Of a DNA stretch of 64,000 nt, positions 13,240 through 24,620 are shown piece by piece. The stretch spans positions 149,245,365 through 149,309,364 of the forward strand of contig CP136068.1 of NCBI GenBank assembly GCA_032622095.1, given 5' to 3'. Positions within the stretch are counted from its first letter, which is position 1. Every line of letters begins with the position of its first letter. Made by a program: the position numbers and the translations under genes. Origin of the DNA: Siphonodentalium dalli (Eukaryota > Mollusca > Scaphopoda > Gadilida > Siphonodentaliidae). The notes under the pieces were generated by a model. The model ran no database searches. It was not told where the DNA came from and was given only the letters and a program-made list of their open reading frames with translations.

Positions 13240-14170
13240 TGAGGGGGCAATCGTCCGGGAGAGCAAACGTCAGGAGAGGGGGTGGGTAATCGTCATACAA
13301 CCCCTAATGTCACCCAAACCCAGTTTATCAAATCTGACAATAAACTAAAGATTCCGTCAAAATAATTACCATGTAAAGACTCAAATCAGTAAGGAATATT
13401 CTATTATTTTAATAAATATAAAATAACCATGTTCGTGTCAAAAATAATGCAGTAAAATTATCTTATAGTTGGGAACCATTTGAGCCGAATATACACGCAC
13501 GCAGGTTATGGTCATCACTAACAGTAAATACCCTAACCCCACCACACCATGTAGGTTAACAAAACTGACAATAAATAAGTTTCCGTGGACATAATATTGT
13601 CATGCTTGTAATGCCCGAGTATCAGTTTTGAATATTGTATTCGTTTAATATATATACAACATAATCACATACTTCTGTAAAAAAATATTCCAGTAAAATG
13701 AAATTAAAATAGGGAAATTTTGAGCTGAAGCTCTATACGCTGGTTACGGATATCGATTATATATGTATGAAAGAATTCTCAAAACGAAGCCACCCATCCA
13801 TCGAAATAGTTTCCATGTAACGAATTATATCAGGTCAGAATAAATACTTCTTTTAACACAAATTAAATATTCATATGGTCATGCAACTATGTTGGAGTAA
13901 AATCAGTTGGAAGGTTCTCATCTGACAGAACGTTCGAAGGTTTGTGTAAAACTAAACGGACATTGATACCAGAAAAATTCTAAATTAAACATTTATTAAA
14001 GGTGCCGTCAAGATATTTTCGATCTAACAACAGGAAGATGTAAATCTAAAAAAATCAATAAATATATATAGTCATATGTTCCTATCAAAATATTCGAGTT
14101 ATTTAGTATTAAGTTAGCACCCTGCTTAGAATAATGCATGTGTATCGGTACCATTCCGACTCTCATATAT
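13240..14170 (+). repeat. Diverged tandem repeat, ~270-bp period
   Basis: Recurring blocks AACAAAACTGACAATAAA / CAAATCTGACAATAAAC, TATTCTATTATTTTAATAAA-like and GTAAAAT(T/G)(A/G)(A/T) followed by GGGAACCATTTGAGCC / GGGAAATTTTGAGCTGA occur three to four times. No coding content. Confidence 0.55.
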
Positions 14171-14339
14171 AAGTTATTTTTATAAATAATCGCGGTATGG
14201 TGGTAAATTTACTTTTTCTGGACAAATTTTCACAATCGATGGGTTGAATTTCGATGAAATTTTCCGTTAAATAAAATGGAGCTGCTCATTTGCCAATATA
14301 TTTTGGGTTAGCTAGGGAGGTGATAATTGATTACGTAAC

Positions 14340-14600
14340 GCACACCGCAAGCTCCGCCACCAATGCCTGCCAAGCTCCGGCCACCAGCGATCGCTCAGTG
14401 TTCAACCATTTTCCTCCGTGTTCATGTCGTGGTCACCTGTGGTATGGCCGTGGTCACCCGTTCGTCGTACCGTGATCATAGCGTGGTTGTTCCGTGTTCA
14501 AACGTGATCAGAGCTTATTCAAACGTGATCAGAGCGTGTTCAAAATCTGAAGACGATTGAACACGTTTACCCAGACCGTGTTCTTGGCTAACACTGCCAC
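14340..14600 (+). repeat. CGTGTTCAA/CGTGGTCA-rich satellite patch
   Basis: Short units such as CCGTGGTCACC, CGTGATCA and AACGTGATCAGAGC recur. Vocabulary is shared with the diverged 5' part of the minisatellite at 5825-6000. It sits just upstream of the acceptor at 14661. Confidence 0.6.
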
Positions 14601-14661
14601 ACACGAGTTCATGTTACTAACTTCTTGTATAAACTCACATTTTCCTTTTTACCACACACAG

Positions 14662-14873
14662 CTGGCACCTGGATACAAGGTATATCAAACGGCGACGAAG
14701 TGTTCAAGACCTTCACCGGGACGCTATTGCCATTCGCCGCGGAATGGTACCCAGACATGCCTTCTGCGAGCGGCAGGAATTGTCTGAGCCTCTCTGCCAA
14801 CAATAATTGGGTGTTCAGACAGATATACTGTTGGAAAACAAGGGTGTTTATTTGCCAAATCAAACTGGTGTGA
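14662..14873 (+). CDS. C-type lectin domain protein, C-terminal exon with stop
   Basis: Terminal exon after the acceptor CACACAG, in phase with the exon at 3264-3455; 69 residues plus stop. It gives the second half of the CTLD: GTWIQGISNGDEVF (the WIG-like core strand), LPFAAEWYPDMPS, then RNCLSLSANNNW, YCW and VFICQIK. With the Cys of the earlier exon, all four canonical CTLD cysteines are present, so the fold should be intact. The EPN/QPD sugar-binding triplet is absent (MPS at that place) and WND is replaced by WVF, so calcium-dependent mannose or galactose binding is not predicted. The chain stops four residues after the last strand, so the protein is probably secreted rather than membrane-bound. 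Ligand unknown. Confidence 0.88.
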
Positions 14874-15081
14874 AGATCACACTGGAGTCCAAATCTGGCC
14901 GAGACAATATGGACAGATAATCCATTCTGCACAAAAGAACCGGGATCTTGCCTGTATTCAACCACATAATATGAGTCAATTGAATAATATCAAAACACTG
15001 AGATAGAAAGACTGTTTGAACTCGGAATAATATAAATTTATAATAGAGATAGCCTCTAATAATACTTGAAACTTTTTTCAA

Positions 15082-15087
15082 ATTAAA
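15082..15087 (+). terminator. Candidate poly(A) signal ATTAAA
   Basis: ATTAAA about 210 bp after the stop codon at 14871-14873. No closer canonical AATAAA was seen. Confidence 0.35.
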
Positions 15088-15194
15088 TATAATTGAGTGT
15101 GACGTTTATTAGGGTGCGACTTAAACACTCCAATATCGACTCCGGGAACTTATTTGGTATTTTGTTAAAGACATATTATGGACTTGTGAAATTT

Positions 15195-15440
15195 ATGAAA
15201 TTGATATGTTAGTACAGAGGCACTATGCCAACCTGGCGAATGTAGCATTCTACTAACATTGCCAATAATGTCAAAGAAATCGACCATGCCACTTTATAGA
15301 AAACATCGTGTGAATTACGCTCAATTGTAAAAATTTACATCTTGATCCTGGACGCAGATATGCGCGATATACTATAACAACTTTGAGCAAGATTATTCTC
15401 AATTTCTGTTTGATCACCCTACCGGAGTGTTTCACATCAC
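15195..15440 (-). repeat. Inverted copy of the 39.72-40.06 kb segment
   Basis: GGCACTATGCCAA, TAGCATTCTACTAACAT, CTCAATTGTAAA and CGGAGTGTTTCACATCACTT occur here in order. Their reverse complements occur in reverse order between about 39722 and 40055. Confidence 0.7.
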
Positions 15441-15477
15441 TTAAAATAGACAAAACCCAAATTGTAGAAACTGTCGA

Positions 15478-15926
15478 ATATTTATTAATTTATAGTAAGC
15501 TGATTGCAGTGATATTTATTAATTTATAGTAAGCTGATTGCAGTGATGTTTATTAATTTATAGTAAGCTGATTGCAGTGATATTTATTAATTTATAGTAA
15601 GCTGATTGCAGTGATATTTATTAATTTATAGTAAGCTGACTGCAGTGATATTTATTAATTTATAGTAAGCTGATTGCAGTGATATTTATTAATTTATAGT
15701 AAGCTGATTGCAGTGATATTTATTAATTTATAGTAAGCTGATTGCAGTGATGTTCATTAATTTATAGTAAGCTGATTGCAGTGATATTTATTAATTTATA
15801 GTAAGCTGACTGCAGTGATATTTATTAATTTATAGTAAGCTGATTGCAGTGATATTTATAATTTATAGTAAGCTGATTGCAGTGATATTTATTAATTTAT
15901 ATTAAGCTGACTGCAGTGATATTTTA
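15478..15926 (+). repeat. 34-bp minisatellite, ~13 copies
   Basis: Unit is TATTTATTAATTTATAGTAA then GCTGATTGCAGTGA. Copies differ by single bases (GATT/GACT, TATT/TGTT), with one small deletion near 15855. Repeats are contiguous with no spacers. Confidence 0.95.
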
Positions 15927-17160
15927 ACAGAAAAAAACTGCAGTCATCACAATTCAGCACGGTCTGAATGCAAGTTATTATTATTCAGGAAACAGCACCG
16001 TATTGTCTGTCACTTCATACTTATGGTCGGGCTTCTCCCACTCAGAACCCAGACCCGCAAGTTAACAAAGTCATGTATGTGTGGTTTGTTGCTGTATTGC
16101 GATTCACTGCATGGATATGAGATATATTTTTTCATTCTGATCTATTTCAGCTTTTTGTTCCGTATGTAATTTAATATGCTATCCCCATTTGTTAAACGAT
16201 TACCAGCTTGAATTTCAATAACTCCATTTGGTCAAAGAATGGACGTGGTTACACGGTTTTCGTTTGTGTTGGGCGTCGGGCTTCGAAGTTGTAACTGCGC
16301 CCACCATTCTGAAAACGGTTATGCATCCCTTTTCCGGTTTGCACACTTAGCATTATGTACTTCTGTTCTCTGTTTTCTGTTTTGCCTGTCAATTTTATGT
16401 TTGTTGTTGTGTGCTCTTTAGGGTAGACGCGATTACTCATCTTGAACCCATAATTATCGTTCTTCACATTCTATTATTCGTAGTTATATCTTTTAGTTTA
16501 TCTTGATTTAATTTAGAAATAGACTGATAAATTGTTTCTATAATATATCTGTGGTGGTCGGGTTGCTTGGTCAAACTTATCATACATGCCGATCTGAGAT
16601 TTGGATGCACGAACTTTATTTTGCTTGGCAATCAACATGTTATATTTAAATAGTGACGCGGAAATGTAGTTTATGTTTGGGTATGTCCAATTAGGAATTT
16701 CCAACTGTACTTTGAAACGAGACCAAATCTGGAAAAATTTATTTGGGTTGCAAGTATACAACTGATACACCTCAATCTTTCCAACTGGTGTATATATGTC
16801 TCGTGAAACATCCGCTATGGTGGTAAATTTTGCAAATTGTAACACTTTTAGTACAAATTATGACCAAATGCAAGAACGATTTTATTTTTTAAATGGATAC
16901 ATGTCAAATTATTGTTATTTATGCAACTGATGTGTCATTGAATCATTGCAGTCATGATATTTCCAACTATTGAATATTTTCATCAAAGTTTCGCGCGAAA
17001 TCATCTCAATTCCATGTCGCCACGTCCTTCTCTGACATTTTTCGCAAATTTGGAATTAAGTTTGGTGTTATTAATCCCCATTGATGTCGTTGGAGGATTT
17101 AACATGTCGAATGTTGTTCATCAACTGGAAGAAACCAACACTCTGTTTCCGCCCCTGTTA
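15927..17160. other. Spacer, no gene seen
   Basis: Open frames here have no recognisable domain or flanking splice logic. Scattered TTCCAACT/GGAATTTCC words resemble repeats at 36.9-37.2 and 46.9-47.1 kb. Confidence 0.5.
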
Positions 17161-17164
17161 AGTA

Positions 17165-17990
17165 ATCCTGCTAATTAACTATGATGCTGGTAGATACTGG
17201 TGATTTGCTACGATGCTGGTAGTGAACAACTGATGCTGTTAAGTAAACTGTATTGCTATTTTTGTATAGTTGTTATTTAGCTGTGTTTGGCTAATCTGAT
17301 TTAGAAGAAGCTAGTGTACTGTGTGCATGAAACATTAATTATTATTTTTTAATAGATTAATCATCGCTTCTCAAGTGTTTGAAAAAGCGACAGGAATAGC
17401 CATCTTGATTATGACCAGTTTGTAATAACCAAATGGTTCATTATAAAAAGGGACATGGCTAATTTGGACTTCAACATTTTGTCCCCGTAACCCTCGAAGG
17501 AGGGGTAAGATATGTTTATAAATACACGCTATATTGATAAACAAGCTCCATGTGCTATGATACATACTTGTCAATATCACAGTTATCTTCAAACTGTTTC
17601 AGTGTTCGCAACTTCGCACCGAAGTGAAACAGAGGCTCGTTACTTATATCACTTCAGGAATAGACCAACAAGAAACTTTCGTTATTGTTCCACGACTAAC
17701 CAGAACATTCTGCACTGGATCACTTGAGTTAGTCTTTATGTGGACTAATAGGTCGCTTAAGAATTGTACACGATGTATTAAAAACAGCATAATTTGGAAC
17801 TTCAAACCACAAAGTTCCTTGAAATATCTTACAACATCTAGGTTTTCCAATGTGTTATATGCATAATAGCTTTACTTCATTATTTCAAATTAACCACAAG
17901 TCGTGAAAATGATAACTTAGAAAACAATAACGGTACATTTTAAAAACAGCATCAATTGCTCTACCAACATCATAGCAATTAACAAGGACC
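17165..17990. mobile_element. GATGCTGGTAG MITE, copy 1
   Basis: Left end TAATTAACTATGATGCTGGT and further GATGCTGTTAAGTAAACTGT pair with the right end (about 17935-17985), which reads CTACCAACATCATAGCAATT and ATAACGGTACATTTT. Two shorter copies with the same ends lie at 19.85 and 44.58 kb. Internal ORFs show no transposase motif. Confidence 0.6.
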
Positions 17991-17999
17991 CATCAGCAT

Positions 18000-19840
18000 A
18001 AAAGTAGAACCACTTAATCGGGAGTGTTTTCCTTTCAGCGGAGGTCATTAATATTCGATCATTATTTAGATAATGCACTGTTGAGCTAATAATCACTATT
18101 GCAATAATTCTGACCTTGGCAAGCTAACACCTCGCCGTCTTCTGGGAGGATTCGTCGAGATAATACTCAAACGACAATAGGCGCTATGCCTGACAAAAAA
18201 AATTAAATATGCTATGCGCCTTCTTCCAAACTGAATTATCACTGGACATTCATTGAATAATCTCTTGTTTAATCCTAATTGGGATTTAGACTATGCTCGC
18301 TATATTTCCCCGTGGTTAATTTCAACCATTACTTAAGAAATGGATATATAATTGCTTGCGATTCATGCGTGGAGTATGAATCCAAGATAGTGTGACATTT
18401 TGTGTGGAACGATTTCAACATAAAATATCAGACCAACATGCTTCCATACTTCATGGAACGCCACATAATTATGATGCTAATTTTTCAGCATCAAATGTAC
18501 ATGCTTTGTGATATAATGTGTCTAGTTTATATATCACCTTTGGTTCAAACAAACATTTTGAAGGAAAGAATCAAACTGTATTATTGGACTGTGTATATTG
18601 TTGAAACTGGAAGTTTGGGAAACATGAATAAAAGTTTAATAGAAATATATATATATATATAGTTTTTCATTACTTTTGTGTCATGGTGTGTGAGTGTACA
18701 TTGTTTGGTACGCAGGTAAAGTGCTCTACCCCCTGTAAGTATACCTTAAACTAAATTGACTACATGTAGACACTGGCTGAACAAAAATCTATATTCACGT
18801 TCGAATGCTTACAATATCATGTAAGTGAAGGGCCAATATCGGACAGTTCATAACCGGTCAAAACACATTCAATAATGGCCGATGACCAATGATCGAATGT
18901 CTGTGTATAATCATTCGTCGATGTTGCCTCTCTCATTGTCCTTAGTTATGATTGGACAAGTCCTGACAACGCTTTAGTTACTTGCTGCTTGTTTGAATTT
19001 ATTCACACAAATGTACATATCCCAGTGGCGTGCGTATGAATTTGCAAATGGTTAACATGTACACGAAACCATTGTCCCGGGACCCGGGGCCGTATTTACA
19101 TCTATTGCTAACGCTGTGTCCTTGGCAACCGATCCGTTCTCAGTGAATTGTAAGTGATTGTTTCAAAATAAAAGCTGCTCGCTTTATTTGGATTTTTTAT
19201 AATTAAAGATGCAAGCCATACTTTATCTCCAAATAGTTGCCAAAATAAAAAGGCTGTCCCGATAACTGGCTTTACATGTAATCATCAGCTGGTTAACATC
19301 TTTCTACGCATCTGTAAACATAAAAATAAAATAAAATTGTCAACGGCGTAATTTCAACCTGTGACATAATTACAAATTGTTAATGAATCAGGTGGATTTA
19401 CTGAAATTACTATAGTATCTAATTTGTAAATTCGGAAAGTGATTTGATTTGAACAGCCTTGAACTGTTATCTCGGCGTTGTGAATTGTTGTTCCAGATTA
19501 GAGATAGTTGTTTCTAATATGTTGAAGTACTCTTCCGGGGCGTAATTATAAGCAATCAATGGATTATATTTTGTTGCATTAATGGGCGTATACAATAATA
19601 AGTGGCTCAAGAACATGCTATATACTTTTGCAAGTTATTCCAAGTATGTTGTTCGGCCACTTACACTATACAACACAAAGACTTTGATTTAATATTTAAT
19701 ACCGACCATATAAGCTGCACTTCTACAGCATTACAGTAATCGACCCAACACAGCCATCTGCTCAGACCAGTTCCGCCCATTTCCCCGACTCAATACGGAA
19801 AGTGGTAGAAGACAATGCACACCCTGGTCAAGTGGTTCTG
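18000..19840. other. Spacer, no gene seen
   Basis: AT-rich sequence with a short (TA)n near 18645. CCCAGTGGCGTGCG at about 19022 resembles a hAT-type terminal repeat, but no partner end was found. Confidence 0.4.
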
Positions 19841-19844
19841 GTAA

Positions 19845-20265
19845 TCTGTTGTTATGTTCGTGGATCCTTGCTAAATTGCTATGATGCTGGTAGGCCAAAC
19901 CGATGCCGTTACGAAAAGGTATTGTTATCGTTTCTAAAGTTGTCATTTACGCGTTGTTAAGAAAAACAGTGAATGTATGAAACATTCAAGAACACATATA
20001 TTTTAGAAAATTTAATAATGGCTGCGCTCGTGATTGCAAAGCGACGTGAATAGACACCTTGATTATAGTCAATCTGAAACAACTAACACAACCAGTATAC
20101 AATATGTCGCAGTATATTTGTTTTTGAATCTGTGATACACTTAATGACTTTTCCTGGATATATTCAGATTTCACAAACACCGCCAAAATGAAAAACATAA
20201 ATAAATAACGGTACTTATCATTTTGCCCCGACAGCACTATATATAGCAACTCAGCAGGACTCACA
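19845..20265. mobile_element. GATGCTGGTAG MITE, copy 2
   Basis: Left end TAAATTGCTATGATGCTGGT with GATGCCGTTACGAAAAGGTA; right end AATAACGGTACTTATCATTT with GACAGCACTATATATAGCAA. It shares the internal ATGAAACATTCAAGAACACAT and CTTGATTATAGTCAATCTG words with the other copies. Confidence 0.6.
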
Positions 20266-20817
20266 TGCATTATATTGCATTAGCAGGATCACCTTACGAG
20301 GGTTGATGCCAATGACCTTGTATTGTGGACTAAATGGAGATGTTTGTGTTCCATTACATAGCTTGTATCAAGTACGGGGCGACTCACACAAACTCTGGTC
20401 TCAATGTCTAACAGTTTGAATACCCGCGCAAAATCACTACATCGTTTAAAACTTGCACCAACTAACATCATACTGTCCTGCTAATTGGCTATGGTGTTAC
20501 TTGGTGCGGCAAGATTCAAGCGAATGTAGCGATGTTGCGTCAGGCACGGATATTCAAACTGTTAAACAGTTAGACCACCCAACACACATACATTAATATC
20601 AAGCCATATATGTTCACGATCACCGAGTTCACCAAGCATGATGCCATGAACACTCATACTGAGTCCGTGCCTTCACAACTTTGACATATATATATATACG
20701 CTAGTACCAGTAATCGTATGGTCACAGATGCAATTTCGGAGGAAGTGGATTGGCATGTTTCCAGTGGGTTCGAACCCATGTTCAGACTGATACGCTTCCT
20801 AACTCTCGTTTGTAAGG

Positions 20818-20893
20818 ATGTCCACGTAGCCGAGGTGGTTATGTCGTTGATAAGGCTAGACGAGGTTGGCGCGGGTTCGAACCCCGGCACGGA
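20818..20893 (+). repeat. tRNA-like sequence (SINE head or tRNA pseudogene)
   Basis: A-box-like TAGCCGAGGTGG (about 20827) and a perfect B-box GGTTCGAACCC (about 20874) at normal spacing; the T arm CGGGTTCGAACCCCG pairs. The acceptor arms (GTCCACG / CACGGAT) pair only partly, and no clear anticodon arm is formed, so a functional tRNA is unlikely. A second GGTTCGAACCC lies about 105 bp upstream at 20767. Confidence 0.55.
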
Positions 20894-21296
20894 TGGAAAT
20901 CGGGACCGATTTTCAAGCTTGATTTGGTTTGAGGGACATCTCAATGTACCATTCCGATCGATAAGACATGATAATTTGTTCACGCTCACTAAGTTAAGCA
21001 AATATAAAGCAATGAAAGCTCATACTGAATGCTGAAAGGTCAACCGATATATAGGTAAGATGTGAATAACAAACTCTTCATGTTAACGCCATTTGTATAA
21101 TATTATATGGTGACGTCACTTCCGGGAGGTAGATGTGCGACGTCGCGATTATAGATTCGAGTTTAGTTTCGAATTTAATCGGTTCCGAAACTTTTGTTCT
21201 ATTTGCATCCGTTTGAATGTGTTAACGTCCATCATTTTGTGAAAATAGGATAATACGTAAGGGGCCATCCCCATATTCATCCAGGTATTCACTTAA

Positions 21297-21724
21297 CCCT
21301 TTACCCAACAGAACGGCCCCGTGCCAATGCATTATCTTATATATGCGAGTCGACCATAGGTCGCCTCGCATATATAATAGAATGCATTGGCTTAACACAT
21401 ACTAAAAATGATAAAATTGTCAACGAATGTAGAAAAATATTATAAAAATTGTTAATGAATGTAAGAAAAAATGGTAAAAAGTGTTAAAAAAAAGGAATTT
21501 GTTTAGGCCAATGCATTTTCATATATATGCGAGGCGACCTATGGTCGACTCGCATATATAAGAGAATGCATTGGCACAGGGCATAACTGTAACCACCACA
21601 ATGTGGTCAATAAACCGGTTCCAATGATATCCATATTTGTATGGTGTTATTGAATCAGACCGAAGATATTTTAGGCTGTTGAAGCTTTATTTGGGCGTTT
21701 TTGGCCGGTTTGTTGGGTAAAGGG
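21297..21724. mobile_element. TTAA-type (piggyBac-like) MITE with mirrored hairpins
   Basis: Exact 14-bp terminal inverted repeats CCCTTTACCCAACA and TGTTGGGTAAAGGG. The left flank is TTAA (21293-21296) and the right flank ATAA, one base off a TTAA duplication. Inside are two ~69-bp hairpins (21323-21391 and 21507-21575), each starting GCCAATGCATT and ending AATGCATTGGC, mirror images of each other. Between them is a short AAATTGT(C/T)AA(C/T)GAATGTA tandem. Piggybac and Kolobok elements both target TTAA. Confidence 0.7.
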
Positions 21725-21850
21725 ATAATGTAATCATCCGTAATTCCGGTTGTCTGATTTGTTGGCGCTGGGTCCGTGTTCTTTCGACATGGGAATTTCA
21801 CGTTTGTCCAACATATAATTCACCACATTCCGAACACACTATAATATCAA

Positions 21851-22700
21851 CTACATTTTGGGTTTTACAGTCCATGCCCTCACCAGGGCGGAAACATGCC
21901 CATTATTCATGGTAAAGTGTACCCCGGTGTACAAGTAGCGGCATGTCCCACATTTGGTGTCGCCACGTTTGGTCATCTGTTGTTCACGATTGTCACCACT
22001 GTCAAACTTTAAAATAATTTTTGTATTCCAAGACTGTGGTTTGCTCTGTGGTAAGTGATCAGTTTTTACCAGTTCTTTCATCTTGGGACTTTCGTGAAGA
22101 ACAGGTATCAATAATATAGTCGTTTGCATAGCATTAGAATGGCGAGGATTGTGTGTAACCACAAACATCAATGATATCCGGATCGCTTTCTTTAGTTTTG
22201 TCTGTGTGGAGCTCCATGAGAGGATTTTTTCTTGGCTTCAGAAATACCATTATCAATTAGTTTCCTCGGGTTCTCTTGTGCCAGTAGGAATGTACTCAGT
22301 TCCACCAGTCGGATGTTTCTCTGTGTGATGTCATCAACAATGGTGCAAACCATCCGCTCGAGGGAATACTGAGTATTCCGTTTAATATGTGATCGGTGGC
22401 ACGACTTAAATACGAGTTTAAATACTGGTGCGTGTTGGTAGGTTTATAGTAAATGTCCGTCGTGATTATTTGCTCTTTGTTTTTTTTTATGAATACATCC
22501 AGGAATGGCAACTCATTATTGTCGGTATCCATCGTATATTGCATATCCGGATTTAATTAATTCAGAATATTATGGAATTCCTTCCTTCAAGTCCCTTTGA
22601 ATAGAGTAACAAGACAGTCACCAATTTACCGTTCCCACGAGACTTTTGTATGTGTTGCATATACGACTCGTTGAACTTGTTAGACATGATATCGTACAAT
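21851..22700 (-). pseudogene. Penelope-like retroelement remnant
   Basis: Minus-strand fragments of the C-terminal reverse transcriptase of a Penelope-like element. Near 22544-22430 it reads NNELPFLDVFIKKNKEQ then TTDIYYKPTNTHQYLNSYLS, matching the family block after the YxDD site. Just upstream, GDCLVTLFKGT suggests a broken YMDD-region. Downstream come LAQENPRKLIDNGISEAKKK (about 22280-22200), FVVTHNPRHSNAMQTTI (22165) and KRGDTKCGTCRYLYTG (about 21960), the linker that normally precedes the GIY-YIG endonuclease. The GIY-YIG part itself is not seen. Frames shift and stop between blocks. Family assignment rests on memory of conserved words. Confidence 0.7.
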
Positions 22701-23575
22701 TTTAGCAGGACCAGTATGATGAATAAGCCAATAAGGCGATGTCAATAAGGATAATAACTTTTCTTACTTTAAATTTTCCAATAGCAAGTTTACACATGTA
22801 ACCAACATTTTCAAGACCAAGTTGTTGCATCGGTTACGTTACTGTTCTCGACTCGTGTAGAATATGCATACCCGGAGCATGTAATTATGTAATGGATTCA
22901 TCGATACAAAATGTTAATGTCAGAAAACGAAAGAACCTGGAAGACTTTGACTGTGATCAGCCACGTGACAACTCTGACAGTCAGAGGTAATCTGCGATTT
23001 CGTTGCTTACCATGGAGACGTGTATCTGGGACTCGTAATGCATAAGAGAGTTAATATTATTCCCGTTTGACGGAATTATTGTGGTTATATTCTCCCACTG
23101 TTGTGTATTTTACATCATTAGCATATGTGTAAGCGAAAAGAATATGTGTGATTAACCGCACATGTATTCACCAGCTTGTTCTTCAGCCCGTACACATTTA
23201 GAAAGTCAGCGCCTTCAAACAATAGACCACCGCAGCGATTGCTCAATATGACATTGGATACAACATATGACGTCGCTTAACAGTTAACGTGAACGTGCTT
23301 TTACTAATTTACTACACTAAAGAAGGGTATATTTAGTGATATGGCAAACATTTTAGACATTTACGAGATGAGTCATGTGGTCTCCACGGCGTGGCTAACG
23401 AAAATGTGCATGTTTTCCGTCACTTTCCGAATGGCATAGCAACCCGAGTTATTAGGTCGACAATATTTATGATTAAAGTAATGATTAGTGTTTAAAGTAT
23501 AAACCATGTAATGTATTCACACATTGGGTATACGAAAAGTAACATTTTGTAGTTTTAATTTAATTGCAATGACGA
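22701..23575. other. Spacer, no gene seen
   Basis: No domain, terminal repeat or splice-bounded frame was recognised. Confidence 0.4.
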
Positions 23576-23640
23576 TTTGAAGATGGCGGCGACTCAAACG
23601 CAAGATGGCGGCGCCTCAAATTCAAGATGGCGGCGCCCAT
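23575..23640 (+). promoter_or_regulatory. Triple AAGATGGCGGCG cluster
   Basis: Three AAGATGGCGGCG words lie in tandem about 20-26 bp apart, all in the same orientation. AAGATGGCGGC is the core recognised by the zinc-finger factor YY1, often placed near transcription starts. The cluster lies about 700 bp before the PAN-domain exon. The same word also fills the giant palindrome at 60.9-63.7 kb, so these could instead be repeat-derived. Confidence 0.45.
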
Positions 23641-24322
23641 ATTGAAAAGCGAACTTAGTATAAGGACGACCAGCTTTCTATGCAACACGTTCGCGACTGG
23701 CGTGCGCCCAGCTGGTTGACCTTAAAAAATACTTATCAAACAATGGAAGATATTCCGATGTGTAAGACCGATGCACCAATTGGCGTGTTTTATTGTTCTA
23801 ACCGCTCCAATTGCGAGATCAAATTTGTTGTTAAAAGAAGCAATAATGGTAATTTGAAATGATCAAAGTGATAATTCATGAATTTACAGCCACCCATAGA
23901 TCACAAGATATAACTCACCTTAATGACACAATGAGACCTTCGAAATAGACAATAAGGCATACATAAAACAAATAGTCAAATAAAATTTCGAAACATACGG
24001 CCACATGAAACGTGAAACGGATGTATACAGTGTCACGTGATTTTGTTCAGTGATACCAGTAACTCATTGTTACAACGGATTAGCAAAGCTATCATATATA
24101 TCACGAGTGCTAATCAGGGCGTGGTCTAATAGTTGCAGCAGATAGTCCTTTTGTGTGTGTTGTCGATACTAAATCGACATACATTTGAAAGAGATTGTTT
24201 GCATCCATTATTTTCCAATCTGTTCCGTTTAAGACTTTACCACTGAGAGCATCGGTAACACTCGTTCATTGTGGACAGCTTTGATATATTCGATCAGCTA
24301 ACCACAGACATACAAGTAACAA

Positions 24323-24620
24323 ATGTGTTCGGTCGGCATGGACGTCTTTTCTGCGTCGCTGTTTATATTGCTGGGCTATTTTCTGCTCGTTCTAACATTT
24401 CTCGGTGCAAATGCAAGACTTTCTCGGAACCTGTTCACTGCTTTGCCTGGTTACCCGTCGGGTGCGTACCGCTCTGTACAAGCAGTCGCTGTGACAGAGT
24501 GCGCACGACTCTGTGATGCTGATGGTAAATGCGTCACTTTCTCTTTTGACGATATTAACGGGGTATGTCGGCTGTCGGGCGGGAACGAAGACAGTGGAGT
24601 GGCAACTATTTACAATAAAG
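24323..24620 (+). CDS. PAN/apple-domain protein, first coding exon
   Basis: Begins at ATG 24323 or the better-context ATG 24338. Residues 6-32 form a signal peptide (MDVFSASLFILLGYFLLVLT, then FLGANA). A PAN/apple-type module follows: NLFTALPGYPSGAYRSV, then VTECARLCDADGKCVTFSFD and GVCRLSGG, giving the helix Cys pair, the CVTFSF strand and the C-x-L strand of the family. PAN modules bind proteins or carbohydrates outside the cell. The likely donor is AAAG|GTTCGT at 24621, phase 1 after YNK; beyond it the frame stops at 24646. Downstream exons were not found with confidence. A phase-1 donor would suit the phase-1 lectin exon type found at 3264 and, dead, at 41824, so a PAN-CTLD protein is possible but unproven. 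Confidence 0.7.

Larger units (their letters stand above)
3456..14661 (+). other. 11.2-kb intron of the lectin gene, repeat-filled
   Basis: Begins GTATGT and ends CACACAG. Apart from the repeats listed separately (hairpin at 5.04 kb, minisatellite at 5.8-6.2 kb, Helitron-like array at 6.8-8.35 kb, 145/285-bp repeat block at 9.0-10.9 kb, hairpin at 11.4 kb, retroelement tail at 12.7 kb, diverged tandem repeat at 13.2-14.2 kb), I see no coding exon in 3456-5000, 8420-9040, 10900-12700 or 12830-13240. The first ~150 bp after the donor are duplicated after the dead exon at 42009. Confidence 0.7.

Noticed and set aside
20818-20893. Functional tRNA gene
   Set aside because: Poor acceptor-stem pairing and no clear anticodon arm.
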